A DNA stretch of 64,000 nucleotides from Heterocephalus glaber (GCF_000247695.1 NW_004624778.1:12227586-12291585), one strand, 5' to 3'. Counted from the stretch's first letter, positions 23,866 through 36,345 are shown. Translations and numbers: made by a program. The notes: generated from the sequence alone by a model not told the origin.

Positions 23866-26800
23866 AGATTGTCACAAATCTTGCATCACCCCAAAGAGAA
23901 TGCAGTTTCTGCCCGCCTTAGAGCTGAGGAGACAAGATGCAGTGGTATGAGGCTTCCTTCCTGCACTGCTCAGTTTAAAGCAGGCCAGGACGTCAGCTAG
24001 AGCTCCTTATTCCCTGGGTCTACGTGTTGATGTGGAGGCTGCAGAAGGCCTTGTCAGGTTCCAGGTCCCTAGGGCTAACCAGTGGTGCTCAAAAGGTAGC
24101 TAGTGACCTTGGACATCTGTCGGAAAGAGCAGTGGTTTGTCCTTGCTTCCCTGCGATGGCTAAAAGAGAAGGGGACAGGGACAGAGCCTGCGGAGCACTA
24201 CACTGACCAGAGTGAGACCTCACCTTAAGGACAGGGCTGGACAGGCCGGTCACTATTTTACATGGTACTTTCCCAAGCCTGCCACAAGGCAGCTACTGCT
24301 TTCAGCTTTCCGCTGGAAAGACGGCTACAAAGCCATTTCTTCAGTAGGAGCTGTCCCCAAGCCCCCAACCTAGAGCTAAGACCACAACCCAAAGCATCTT
24401 CACATACAAAAGGGGTCTCTTGCTCTCGGCAGCCAGTCTTCTCTACTCCCTGCTGAACCTAAGGCTTCTTATTTGCCCTTCTCAAGTCTTTTGCATCATA
24501 CTGTTACCTGTCTTCCAAACAAACACAGTCCACCCAGCACAGCCCCATTCCTTAGATAACCTCCACACTCCTCCAGCCAAGCTGGGAGAGACACGACCAC
24601 CCAGGCCTCCATCTTGGGTGTGGATAGGAAAAGGCACCCACTGTTGTGAGCAACGGTCTCAGGGTTTTATTCATGTGCAACCTCAGAAGAGACCTCTTGT
24701 GTTTGCCATAGACATTTGAACTACATCAGAAGAGGAAGAGAGGGGAGAAGGGGGAAAAGGAGGAAAGGCCAGAGTTAGATGGGTGGGGAGAGGAAGGGAG
24801 AAGGAAGAGGTAGGAGCCCCAGGAGCCTTGTGGCCTGCACTTCCACTGGATCTATTCCCTTTTAGGTTAAAATTTCACATTCCCTATGGCCCCACCCAGA
24901 GCATTGCTTCCCCGAGGCAGAGGGCAACCCTGGGGCACTCAGACACCTCCGTAGCCAGCTTTATCAACTTGGAGGACTGCAGATGAGGGGGAGGATATGG
25001 AGGGACAGGAAGACACCCTGGAGCTGTGTGGGGGTGGTAGAGGTAGGAGTGGAAGTGCAACTCGAGTGTGGGCCCCTGAAGGTGGTGCCGGGGCCCTGCC
25101 TGCCTGTTGGGGACTGACTGCCTGGATGCCAACCACTGCCCCCCAGGGAGCCCACTGACTATGGGGGCAGAGAGGAGTTCTTGAGGACCCCTCTGACAGA
25201 GCTTGCCCAGGCTCCAGGGAGCATCTTCCCTGGCAAGGAATAAGAACACTGTGCCTGGCAGGGGCAGACGAGCCTCAGTGAGTTCATTCTGGGTAGATAT
25301 TTGAAGGTGTCCAGGGGGCCCTGAGCACCTTGGACCCTTGAGAAGGAAGGAAATTGTCTCAGAGTCCACCCAGAGTTTTCATTTAGTCAGAGCAGAATTG
25401 AGCAGCACTGTGAAAGAAGTCAGCTTGCCTGGACTCCTTCAAGCCAGGTGACCTCCTGGCACTGCTCACCCGAACCACCCCCAGCCCATCTCAGAGTGCT
25501 GGCCTCTAGCTCCTCCAGGATGTCATAACCAACTTATTCCTTCTCTGAGTCTCTGGCCTTGCTTTGCACCCTAACACTCCACTATGCACGTTGCAAGGTC
25601 TTCCTTCTGATGGAGGTGTGGCTATCTAAGGTCCAATAAAAGGGGTATGTGGAAGCAGAATTGGACATCCCTCCGGAAGAGCCATCCGGTAAAGCCACTA
25701 GGGATGGTGGGTCCTTCTTACTCTGTACATCTACCCTGTGAGCCCAGGCTCAAATCCAGGATGGGAACAGCCAACAGGAGCACAGCTGGATGAGGGACCT
25801 CTGGGCCCTACCTGCATCCTCAGAGACAGGGAGTGGGTAGACCCTTGGGGTTGAATCTTCTGGCAGTGACTGCCCACCAGAAATAGACCACGGCTCCTTC
25901 CTATGGTCAGAGACAATACCAGTTTAATTACAGTGAAATGATTTGAACCCCAGGATGCATGGGGATTTGTTTGCAGCCTGCTCCTCATCAGGGCAGTGTC
26001 CTAGGAGAGGAAGGAAAGCTTTCTTTCAGAGGCTGAAGCACTTTTCAATGTTGGTCTCATTTCTCATGGTCCCCAGGGTAGTGGGAGCAGTGCCCTGCAC
26101 CAGCCCCTGTCAGAGAGGTAACTGGGGATTGGAGAAGGTGCCTTTGGTCAGGAAGGGAAGCTTAGTAAGTGTTTCTTGCAAGCCTAGGCCTGAGCCAGGC
26201 TTTCAAGGACTTAGCCAGAAAGGAAGTTAGGACCTAGTGAAAAATCTTCACTTAAGAGTAACACATTGCTGTATATGTGCTTGTGTGTATGTGCGGTGCA
26301 TACACATGTGTGCCTATGCGTTTTTGTGTGTCAGATGCATGTCTGTGTGCATGAGTACAGTGTTTGTGTGCATGTGAGTATGTGTATCTGTTGTATGTCC
26401 ATGTATGTGTCTTGTGACCAGGAAACCTTTCACAATGTACTAGACAGGTGAACTTGGTCTATCCCTTCAGTAGGCAGGCAGAAGGCAAGAGAAGAGCATT
26501 TCTGGTAACTGACCGGGCATCCACAAAGGTCCAGAGGTGAGACCTGCCTGCCCTGTGTTCTGGGACAGTGAGCAAGCTGGCCTGACTGCAGAGGACACTT
26601 TGAGGGAACTGCAGCGAGAGCACAGCAGGCAGGTCGTCCACTTCAGAGCTCCTGCAAAGCCAGAAATGAGTTGCACCCCATGTGCCAGGCTGTTGCTGCA
26701 TCCGTCATGCCATCGTGCAGATGTGTGGGTGGCACAGCTAAGAGAGCTTGTCGCTGGAGGGGCAGCAGGTGCAAAGGCTTGTGGCATTGGAGGATGCAGG

Positions 26801-28869
26801 AGGGGACAGCATCCAGTGGAAGGCAAAAGATGAGACAGGAAGCTGCAAGTGGACAGCAGGAAGGAAGAGAGGAATCGCGAAGTGAGAACAGGGAACCTGG
26901 ACAGATTCTGTATCTATGGCTATCTGGGGCACTTTGTGTTTTTTGTTGAGGCTCAGAGCCCGTTGCCCGCCCTGTTAGCCCCAGGCTCTGTACAATGCTG
27001 GAGTCTGTACAATGCTTGCTGGTGATTGTTTTTGCTTGTGATCAGAATGTGAACCATCTAGGCCTGTGGGTCTGGCAGGAAGGGTTGGTACTCCCATTCC
27101 ATCTGTGGTCCTCCCCAGGAGCCCTGGCCCATCCATCCAGGGCAGAGCTAGTAAACACTCCAGAAATGTTTGTGGAGGGAAGAACAGGAGAGGGCTGGGC
27201 TAGTTGTGATCCCGGATGTCGTGGGAAGTGAAGGAGTTGGAAAGGGCACACCAGGGTGGTCTGGTGGTTAGGATGGCCTCATTCCTGGGAATGGTTGCCA
27301 CGAAGCATTTTCCCTGGCTTCTCCATAGCAGCAACTGTTCCTTCCCAGAGTGTTATGAAAACCTGCAATTACTGAGCTGCCTCTGGGTGGGAGCGTCCAG
27401 ACCTCCTCTTCTGCCTTCCAAGATACACTGAGTCAAGACTGGGTCAGTGCGGAAAGTGGGCCCCCTCCCACACTCTCCACGGGGCTGTGGTTAAAGAGCT
27501 TGGTGATCAGGAAGGTGAAGGGGATTGGACCAATGCCTGCTCCTCTCCAAGCTCCATCCTTCTGCACTCAGCATGCTCTGAGGCCACTCAGCAGGTACCA
27601 CAATGTCCCTGGGGCCTGGGGCCCCTTCTTCCTCCAGCTGCACGGAGTGGAAGCCCAAGATGTGGATGGATCTTGGGAGAGGCCTCTGAGCAGGAATGTG
27701 TGATACACAGCTTAGTGGAAAGCTCCACCCGGGCTGCCACTTTGGGGTGGCTCAGAGTCCTCTTCCAATGTGTTCTTCCAATGATTTTCCTTTCGGGCAT
27801 ATTTATTTCCTGGCTTCTCGCCTCTGCATGTGTAAGTAGGGGTCATGGAGGGAGAAGGAAAAACATATAGAATGGCTCAAGACTTGAAATTTTCACAGTA
27901 GAAGAAAGAATAAAAGCAACTCTGTGGGTTGGGAACTCTGTGGATCTGTCCCTCCGTGGCTGGTGAGCCCCACCTCCCCGGCCCTAAACAGTCCTCCTGG
28001 CAAAGCTGAAGTGGGTCCAGTCTCAGGCAGGAAGAGGATCAGGGGAGTCCTATGGGGCAGGCCAGGCCTCCAGGGCTTGACCTCCTCATCTCTGGGGAAT
28101 GGTCACCCTCTGCCATCTGACCAGTTGCTGCATCCACAATCAGGCAGTTGTGTGCCCCACAGAAGTATGCATTTGTTCCACTTGCTGTTCCCTGCTGGCC
28201 CCTGTTTACATGCTCATAGCCCCATCTCCATGACCCACCACATGTCTCTGTGTCCCTTAGAAGACTGGTGCTGCCACCATGCAGAGAAGCCAGTGATGGA
28301 CCCTGAACTCTTGTCTTTACCTCCTGCCCCTAACAAGTTGGCTCCTTCAGTGGCTTGACCAGGAATAGGCTGGACTCACTCTCTCCAAAATGTCCTTTTA
28401 ATCGTCTGCAGTGTCTGCTTTCAGGGCCCATGAAAGTCATCTCATCCAAGCTCCTCATTTTGCACAGGCTCCCCAAAGTCACACTTGGCCTTGGTTGAAC
28501 TGGGCTATAACCTGAGTCTCCAGCTCCTGCCCTGTTATCTCTCTCAACATTTATTAAGGCCCCACCCTGTCTATCACCAATAACCAGAGAGTTCTTGACA
28601 TTTGGAACAGGAACAAGGCACAAAATGACCCATTCGCTTATAAGCTGCTGTGCCTGGAATTCTTGGGACTCTTTTCCTCTTATCCAGATGCCTTGGGGAC
28701 ATCCTATACCCAACCCATTCTCCCCACTTTAAAAGCAGATCAGAATTCCGCCAGCATCTTATCGCCTCTCCCTGCCTCTCTGGCTCTCATGGGGATTATC
28801 CCCATAACATCACAGGTCTCTTTGACTGTGCCCTTTTTAAAGGTCATGGCTTTGTAGGGAGCCCTCCAA
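23866..28869. other. Intron, no gene seen
   Basis: Contains a purine-rich tract (24729-24812) and the GT-rich block listed separately. Open frames up to 161 codons occur on both strands without motif support. Some frames in 26.5-27.0 kb overlap on opposite strands, as expected for GC-rich intron. Confidence 0.5.
26268..26421. repeat. Degenerate GT/CA-rich alternating purine-pyrimidine tract
   Basis: About 150 bp of imperfect TG/TATG/CATG repeats, an eroded microsatellite. It explains the artificial Cys/Val-rich open frame seen here. Confidence 0.85.
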
Positions 28870-29425
28870 CAGTTCCTCATTTCATATTGGATAAGGAACA
28901 GCGTCCTTTCAATGTTCTTCAAGGCCCTAGATGATGTGGCTCTTGTCACCCCTCTGCCCTTATTATGTGCTGTACCCCCTCCCTGTGTCTAGCTGCATTG
29001 ATCCCCTCCTTGGGGACCTTGAGTACATCAGCAAGCTCCTACTGCAGAGCCTTTGTGCTTGCTGTCCCCTCTACTTGGATCACTCCTCTCCTAGATACGT
29101 ATGTGGCTCCTCCCTTTCCTCCCTCCATTAATTGCTCAATATCAGTTAGACCTGTCCTAACTATGCTGCCTAAAAGTGCTACCCTACCAGGGATGCCCCC
29201 AACATATGCCACCATCCAGATCTTCCTTCCAGGCTTCCTAGTTCCATAGAATTTCATGTGCTCTGACACTACCTAGTACATGTATCTGTTATTACTGTTT
29301 CTCCTGCCAAGTGACAAGCTCCACAAGGGCAATACATTTCGTCAGATTTTTCTCTGGTACCTACAGCACTGCCTGGCACATAGTAGATGCTCAGTAAGTA
29401 TTTGATGAGTAAATGAATGGATGGA
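28870..29425 (+). repeat. L2 LINE 3' region
   Basis: A long, well-ordered L2 match: 'tcttcaaggccctagatgat', 'tgcagagcctttgtgcttgc', 'tacttggatcactcctctcc', 'gtgacaagctccacaagggc' and the end 'ctggcacatagtagatgctc..agtaagtatttgatgagtaaatgaatgg'. It lacks reverse transcriptase coding capacity. Confidence 0.85.
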
Positions 29426-29798
29426 CTAGGAGATAGCCAGCCCTGCCCAAAATTATTTCCATTATCCTCTTGAGGCCTAGTCATGCCCAGTTGTCTGTAC
29501 CACCGCCCTCCCTTGGGCCTTCTTACCATAGCCCAGACATAAGTCCTTTAGACAACCCAAGAGGTTCTAGCATCAGAGCACAGATTTGAAGCAGCAGAAA
29601 GGAAGGCCCACTCCCACCATCCATTCCAGATAGCTGGTCACTCTATCTCTAAGGCTTTTCTCACCTCTGGAGGATCATATCACTGAAATTCTGAGTGTCA
29701 CTAGAGTACTACTCATATCCCCAACACCAGTAAGATCGACATGACTTAGGTGCCTTCAGACCAGAGTGGAAGGTGTTGTGGGCAGAGTTAGCCTAGGC

Positions 29799-29877
29799 CA
29801 GTGGTGGTGAACCTATGGCACATGTGCCCAGTGGGCTGTTTGTATCATTGAAAGCTCCAAAAGATTCACCCTCACTG
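29799..29877 (+). mobile_element. 79-bp hAT-type MITE with terminal inverted repeats
   Basis: The 5' end is CAGTGGTGGTGAACCTATGG. The 3' end, read in reverse complement, is CAGTGAGGGTGAATCTTTTG, giving about 15 of 20 matched positions. The element is flanked by an 8-bp target duplication with one mismatch (gcctaggc 29791-29798, gcctgggc 29878-29885). CAG..CTG termini and 8-bp duplications are hAT hallmarks. The terminal sequence resembles OposCharlie1 (OC1)-like elements as I remember them. It is non-autonomous and has no coding capacity. Confidence 0.65.
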
Positions 29878-29885
29878 GCCTGGGC

Positions 29886-30793
29886 CAAGATGGGCCCTGG
29901 AGGGAAACTGGTTGTCTGAGAGACAAGCTGAACTGGAGTCTAAGCATGCACACCCATGTACTATGGCCTGGGGCACCTTAGTTAGGAACAGAATCCTTGC
30001 TCAAGGGACCTCTGGGAAGATGTTTTATTGGCCCTGTTGGAGGGCCCTGCCTTCTGTTGGGCAAAAAGGCATGGGACGGGTCCCAGTCCCTCCTGCTGGC
30101 CCAGCTCTGCCCTCTGCACTGGCCCTCCTCATCCTCAAGCTCATAACCACTTCCTAGGGTTCACGACCCATAGCAAGAACCTGAACTGTCATCTCCAGTT
30201 CATCCTGGCCCTGGGCAAAGTGAGCTAAGCAGTGGGCAGCAGAGCACATGTGGTTGCCTCCTGCTATCAGGAATGAGCCGTGGGCACCATATCAACATGG
30301 GGACATTGACTTTAGAAAAGCTGCCAGGGACAGACAGAGAGCACTCCCCTTGGACTGGGATGACCAATGCAGTACCCAGAGGGGGCTGAGACCCAAGTCT
30401 TGAAGCTCTCCAAGGGTGTGGAGAATCCAAACCCTGTGAACACATCTGTGGAGCTGCAGACCTGAGGCCCCTTGAAGGACATAGATTCTGCCAAAGGAAC
30501 CTGGGGACACCAGAGGAAGTCCTTCTGGGCTCAGGCCTGCTAGTTTACAGAGAAAGTGGGAGCACCAGGCCTTGAGTCTCACTTTGTCACTGCCTTGTCC
30601 CAAGTAAAGCAATGGCAACAAAAGTGGCAGGAGCTACATATCGATCCCTGATCTGTGTCAGGCATGACCAGGGGACAGCTCATTCAACCCTCAGAACCTT
30701 AAGCAATAATCTTTACCACTGTCTTTCTCCATTGCACTTTTGGGAAACTGAGGCACAAACTGACAACCTCTTTGCCCAGGAGCATACATTAAG
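29886..30793. other. Intron, no gene seen
   Basis: Unique-looking sequence; open frames of up to 109 codons only, with no motif. Confidence 0.5.
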
Positions 30794-30804
30794 AGAGTGG
30801 CCAG

Positions 30805-30905
30805 GGCCGGGGATTTAGCTCAGTGGTTTCACCGTCTGCTGCGCAAGTGCAAGGACCCAAGTTTGACTCCTGGTACCAAAAAAAAAAAAAAAAAGAGAGA
30901 AAGAA
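30805..30905 (+). mobile_element. ID-type SINE (GGTACC-tail subfamily)
   Basis: 'gccggggatttagctcagtg' A-box start, 'gacccaagtttgactcctgg' B-box region, then TACC, poly(A) and a GA-rich tail. Perfect 11-bp target duplication agagtggccag (30794-30804 and 30906-30916). Confidence 0.93.
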
Positions 30906-30916
30906 AGAGTGGCCAG

Positions 30917-32430
30917 ACTCTGGCCCTTAGCACTATGCCATGGTGCCTTCCACCCCCAGGGCAACACAGCACAAGCACTGCCCACCAGTGCTCAGGCTCC
31001 TCACTGATGCCCAGGGAGCCCTGGGCTTAATGGAGTTCACAGGAACCCACCTGAGAACCAGCGCCTTCGCCACTTGATCACTTGTAGCCCCAAGAGGCAC
31101 TCTAGTGGTTTTCACCATTAGGCAGTTTTAAATTATTTTTATTCTTAATAAAACATTTAATTTTTACCCATAATGGACAGTTGGCTAAATGCAGGAAGCA
31201 TTCAAGAATGCAGATATTAAAAGGTTGGTTCATGAGGAATATGGAAGTGGTAATAATTCTGCACTTTTGGGTCCGGGTGCACTGCAGGACCAAAAGGCTC
31301 ATCCATCTGGACAAATATCTCTTCTGCAACCTGCAGAACTCAGCCCAAGCAGGGGAGAGGAGGCGACACTCATCTGACTGCTTTTCACTCTCATTGCGTG
31401 CTATTTGGGCAGAAGCAATTGTGAGCACTTCCTGAAAACTCTTGGCCTTGTCATTTAGAAACAAAGCAAGAATATTACAAACTGGGTGATTTTTTTTTTT
31501 TAAAGACCATAAAATTCCAGAATTCTAAACAGTGAGCCACGAAATCAATTTTTGCTTTTTGTTTCTTCTTACGCCTTATATAGTCAAACTTTAGCCTACA
31601 GTTTAGTGTGTATCTGGTGCCAAAGCCACAATGTAATGGAGATGTGTCATTTTGAAATTTCTTTGTAGAAAATGATGCTTTTGCTTTCATAACTTGTTTA
31701 CAATGAAGAAAGGAGGATACATCATTTGATAGATGGGGGAAAGTTCAAGTTTACTTCTATTCATGGATATTTTAATGACGGTGTTAAACATGAGCCTTAT
31801 AATTCACTTCCAATAACATATCAATCTAACAGCTATATTTGACTCCAGTGACCTCTTTATGTTATACTTTTTCAATTCCTAAGGGTGTTTACAAAATAGC
31901 ATATTACTGTGTGAGGAGTTCTCAAGTCTAAAAGATTTGAGCCAGGATCAACCAGACAGTCCCCTTAACTGCCCCAGTTCCACACGGGTAAAAACCCATC
32001 TTCCCCCTACCCACTAAAGAGCAGGTCCAGTGACGAGGACCATACAGCTCCCCCCTGAGAAGCAGGGTCTTGCTTTGGGAATTGTGGCTTTGCAAGTGTA
32101 ATCCAAAAGGACAAGCTGACGTGCTCCACCGGTGCTGGTGCTCAGGGTGCTCCCAGGGCCCATCAGACTGTGCCCCGACTCTTTCATCCCAGTATGCTCT
32201 CTGAGGGTCTGAAGTACTCACAAGCACAAATTGCTGTGTCCAGAGCAGTTAGTGGCACCCATACACTAAGGGGTCTGTTCATTTCACCTCCTGCATGGTG
32301 AACCAAGGCCCTTGTTGGTCTATTTTATTGTGTTTTTTGGGGTTTGACTGGTGCATTACAAATTGACTCAAAAAAGCTGCAAGTCTTTGTCGAGGCTGCC
32401 ATTTTCTCTAGAATATCCTGTCTATGTGCC
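30917..32430. other. Intron with an AT-rich unique island
   Basis: 31120-31920 is clearly more AT-rich than its surroundings and carries no repeat I recognise, apart from a T run near 31491. It is a candidate conserved non-coding element. The 120-codon minus-strand frame at 31102-31464 has no family signature. Confidence 0.45.
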
Positions 32431-32580
32431 TTTTTGTGATACGGGGAAATCCAGGAATCTTCTATTGCTGAGCTAAACCCCCAGGCCTCTGTTTCACTTC
32501 TGAGACAGAGTCTTGCTAAGTTAACCCAGGCCAGCCTTGAACTTGTGATCCTTCTGCCTACACCTCCTGAGTAGCTCCCC
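32431..32580 (-). mobile_element. B1-ID dimeric SINE (B1-dID-like), truncated
   Basis: An ID-like half ('ttgctgagctaaacccccag') is joined to a B1 half ('gagacagagtcttgctaag', 'caggccagccttgaacttg', 'cctcctgagtagct'). Such dimers are known from squirrel-like and other non-murid rodents, so this supports the host assignment. Confidence 0.75.
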
Positions 32581-33275
32581 ATGTTCCCCTTTTAACCAAA
32601 GCTTACTTCTTTTTAAAACCTTTTGATTCAGGCAATATTTCAATCTCCCAGAAAAGTTGCAAGAATCATATAAAGATTTCTTGTCTCACCTTCACTTAGA
32701 TTGCCCCAAATAATTACATTGTATTCTCTCTCCCATATACATTCTTTTCTGGCTGTGCTGAGAGTTAAGTTGCCAAAATGATGCCCTTTACTGCTGAATG
32801 CTTTACAGTGTGTTTCTTTAAAACAAAGACTTTTCATAACCACAGTATAATGATCACCATCGTGGAACTGAGGCACAGTATACATATAGTACTGTAACCT
32901 CATCTAAAGACTGCCTGTATTTCTCCCATCTAGCTGATAGGGACATGCAACTGTCATGTCACTTTAGTGTCTTCTAACCTGGGACCGTTCTAAAGTCTCT
33001 GCACTTCCCGACATTGACTTTGATTTCAAAAATGACTAGTTACTTTTGTAGACAGTCCCTCAATGTAAGTTTCTTTGGCATTCCCTCATGATTAGAGTAG
33101 GGTTGTACACATTTAAGTGAAGGTGTGTCCTGGTTGTCATATCAGGGAAGTACACAGTCTTTTAATCCCAGGACTGGTGAGGTTAACTTTGATTACCTGG
33201 CTAAAGTGGTACCTTCCAAGTGTCTCCATTATCAAGCGCTAAGTGTTCCCTTTGTAATTAAGAAATACCTTGTGG

Positions 33276-33370
33276 AGGCCGGAGATTGAGCTCAGTGGTT
33301 CCGCCACCTGCTGTGCAAGCACAAGGACTGGAATTCGATCCCTGGTACCAAAAAAAAAGAAAAAAGAAAA
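33276..33370 (+). mobile_element. ID-type SINE (GGTACC-tail subfamily)
   Basis: 'ggccggagattgagctcagt' start, 'gaattcgatccctggtacc' end, then poly(A) with G interruptions. Perfect 13-bp target duplication aaataccttgtgg (33263-33275 and 33371-33383). Confidence 0.93.
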
Positions 33371-33548
33371 AAATACCTTGTGGGGAGGTCATTTGAAACT
33401 ACCCCAATATTCAGTTTTTCCTCAAACTTTTACTTCATGGCCTCTTTTGATGAAACAATTATTATTATATTGGTTGCCAAATAACTTCCTAATTCCATCA
33501 TTCCTCCTAAATTTACAAGTTGGCTCCTTACCATGAAAGAAAGTTGCT

Positions 33549-33686
33549 GTTTTGTTTTATTTTGAGACAGGGTCTTATTAGGTAGCCCAGGCTAGCCTTG
33601 AACTCATTATATAACCCAAGCTGGCCTTAAACTTGGAATCCTCCTGAATACTGGGATGACAGGTGTGCACCACCATGTTTGGCTTT
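33549..33686 (-). mobile_element. B1 SINE
   Basis: The sequence runs from 'ttttgagacagggtctta', 'gtagcccaggctagccttga' and 'ctggccttaaacttggaatc' to 'gggatgacaggtgtgcacca' and 'ccatgtttggc'. This is the reverse complement of a full-length B1 with the internal duplication. Confidence 0.88.
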
Positions 33687-33690
33687 TGTT

Positions 33691-35680
33691 TGGTTTTTAA
33701 CTCACCGTCCTAAGCCTTGGGACTCCAGCCTTTGGGGGCCAGGGAAGACCTCTTTGAAACCTAACCCCATGTCCTAGAACACATCCCTGAAGCCTGGTGT
33801 AGGTGTTCAGAATGAAGATTATCAGCATCTGGCTACAAGCCCCTTATGTTTTGAAAGGTTTCGGCCCAAGAAACCATCCCTGGGCAGCCATGTCCCGAGA
33901 TGGGCAGGCTGGAGTCTGGGCTTGTGCTGTGCATCAAGCTGTTGATGGTTCCTCCCTTGTGGTAACATCTCACCCCAGACTCATCAGTCACATAGGACCT
34001 GGATGAAAAGTGCCCCAAGGGAGGCTCTGCTCTAGCCAGCTCCATTTCACATTTCCTCTCCTTCCCAGGATGGAACAAATGACCCTTTGGGGACAAGCAA
34101 ACTCTACAGTAATGAAGTTGAGAGAGGAGAAGGCTGTCCCAGGAGGGTGGCTGGGATGAGATGGCTAATGGAGAGAGGCAGGTACCAGCTGCTTGCCCTG
34201 GACATCCTGCAAACTCGATGGAACTCCACTGCACAGAACCGAGGCAGCCCCAGAGCCATCCTGGTTCCCCTGCTTTCCCATATAGGGGCACCTTTGCTTT
34301 ACCTGGGGGCCCTTCCAAGAGCCTCCTAGGGCTAGCCAAGAGGGCCTGAGGTCCTCCCTGGGGCTGGGCTGAGGCAGAAGGGCACAGTGTCTCACAGAGC
34401 CGTGTAGTCAGCCCTTTCAGCTCCAGCTCTGCAGTTTTCCAGTCCCAGCCACAGCCTGGATACCTGCCTGCCTTTTGAGGCACCCAGGCTGCAGAGTTTC
34501 CCTCTTGAATGTGCCTCCTTAGGGTGCTCATTTTTTAAATCCCAGGCCCACAGCCCCCTTAGGTGGTAAAATACAGCCCATGGAGGGTGTCAGAGCTTTC
34601 TCCCCTTCTCTCCCCTCCTGAAATATGACTGCAGTTGGAATGAGAGGGTGGTGACAGCCTTGATTGATGGTGGGAATCTCAGGCCCAGGGACAAGCAGTC
34701 TTGGAGCTCTTGGGTTGCTCTTCCTTTCTGTCTCTTGCCAGGTAGATAGAAGGACCAGCCTTGCAGGGATGAGGAGGAATTAGGGACAAGGGGAGCCCTT
34801 CAGCAAGGATGTAGGCCAGTTTGTGGTGAAATGACAGTCATGGCCACAGAGCATGGTGGATGGAGGGAGGACCTCCCTGTGGTCGTGGTCTTTTCATCCA
34901 GACACAGGTTGGAAGACCTAGCTCTAGGCCCTGGCCCTTGACCCAGGGTGGAACTGCAGCTCCCCTGCAGAACTTCGGGTGTCTCTCCCATCCCCACTTC
35001 CCTGTCTGTACCCTCCATCACTGCCAGGTGTCTCTGCTGCTCTTCCTTGGTGTCCCTCCATCACCCACCTCCTCCAAGAAGCCTTCCTGAACTCACCCAC
35101 AGAGCTCATGAGACATCCAGGCTGGCCTCGTGCTGTTGCTTATGGCTTTTTGAGTGACATAGAGGTCCTGCCATAAGATGTTAAGATGCCTGAGGACAGG
35201 AATGCTGCCTTGTAGCTGCCTAAGCCCCTGCACACAGCAGACATGCCAGAGTCCGGTGATGTGAGTTTAGGGTGACAAGAGTGGTGTGTGGTTCCATCCT
35301 AATTTTAAGAGAGGCCAGCCAGAGAGGCAGTATCTCATTCAGCCCCCGCACTGTCATTTATTCATCAGATCCAATGTGGTCACAAATGAATAAAGATTCA
35401 AACATCGTTGTGGCGAGACCTACAGACCCCAGCTTCCTGGCCAATGCCAAACCTCCAACACCCCATCTCCTCACCTCATCGAGCTCCCTAGCAGGTTGTA
35501 TTGGCTGGAAAACTTGGGGAACCCCAGAGGAAGGCCAGCTAGAAGGAGCATGGGGCCCAGGCATGCACACTCAGGAGTTAGGGAGCATCTATCATCCCAG
35601 AGACAGGGCTGCTGCTTGGCTCCAAGCCCAGGCTTAGAAATGAAACCCCTAATGTAGAAAGTCTGGGAAAAAAAGAAGTT

Positions 35681-35715
<35 letters not shown>

Positions 35716-36267
35716 TTTCCCAACTTGTCTTCATCAGCTTCAATTCACCTCATGAGCTGGTAAGTCATTGAGGAAGCAGCTATTTTCACCAGTGCCAAGC
35801 ACCCAGAGCTGTGGGTAGCTCAGTTCTTCCTACTATTGTAGGCTTGTTTAAATGGCGATGAAAAATTCTTCTTGGAAGAGTTATGTGGGTTAGCCACTCA
35901 GCATGAAGAACATGGACCCCAGGGGCCCAAGAAGGCGACCCAGAACACATCCTGGAAGGCTCCTGGGGGTAAAAGGCTCCCCAGGGTTGTTGTGAGGATT
36001 AGATGGGAGCACGAGTGTCCCCTACAGGTAGGAACCACAAATGTGTTTATTAAATCTGAGTATTCCCTCTTTATCCAGGGAGGCCAGGTTCTAAAATCCC
36101 TTTGCTCCTCAGAGGAGGCCTGAAATTTCAGGTAATATTGAATGCTACATACTAGATTTTTTCTGTAATGAAGTTTAATATATAAATTAGGCACTGAAAA
36201 AGATTAACAATAATAACTAATAATAAAATAAAATAATTGTAACGATAGACTCTAATAAAAGTTATGT
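33691..36267. other. Intron, no gene seen
   Basis: The 232-codon minus-strand open frame (33833-34531) lacks any domain and is GC-driven. A 29-T run lies at 35684-35712. No exon signal was found. Confidence 0.5.
35684..35712. repeat. Poly(T) tract, 29 T
   Basis: An uninterrupted T run not attached to a recognisable SINE or LINE body on its right side. It could be the tail of a minus-strand retrocopy or a simple repeat. Confidence 0.9.
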
Positions 36268-36345
36268 GAGGACTAGGGATGTAGCTCAGCGGTGCCACGC
36301 CTGCCCGGCAACCGCAAGGTCGTGAATTTGATCCCCAGGGTAGGG
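36268..36345 (+). mobile_element. Diverged ID-like SINE
   Basis: 'gaggactagggatgtagctc' followed by 'agcggtgccacgcctgcccg' and 'gtgaatttgatccccagggt'. The A and B boxes are still visible, but no poly(A) tail is retained and the sequence differs from the GGTACC subfamily. Confidence 0.7.

Noticed and set aside
26266..26451. Small Cys/Val-rich open frame
   Set aside because: Produced by the degenerate GT-rich repeat.
30805..30905. tRNA gene-like A and B boxes
   Set aside because: Part of an ID SINE with poly(A) tail and target duplications; no tRNA cloverleaf 3' half or CCA-adjacent acceptor stem.
33833..34531. 232-codon open frame on the minus strand
   Set aside because: No domain or family resemblance, embedded in GC-rich intron with competing frames on the other strand, and no promoter or splice context.
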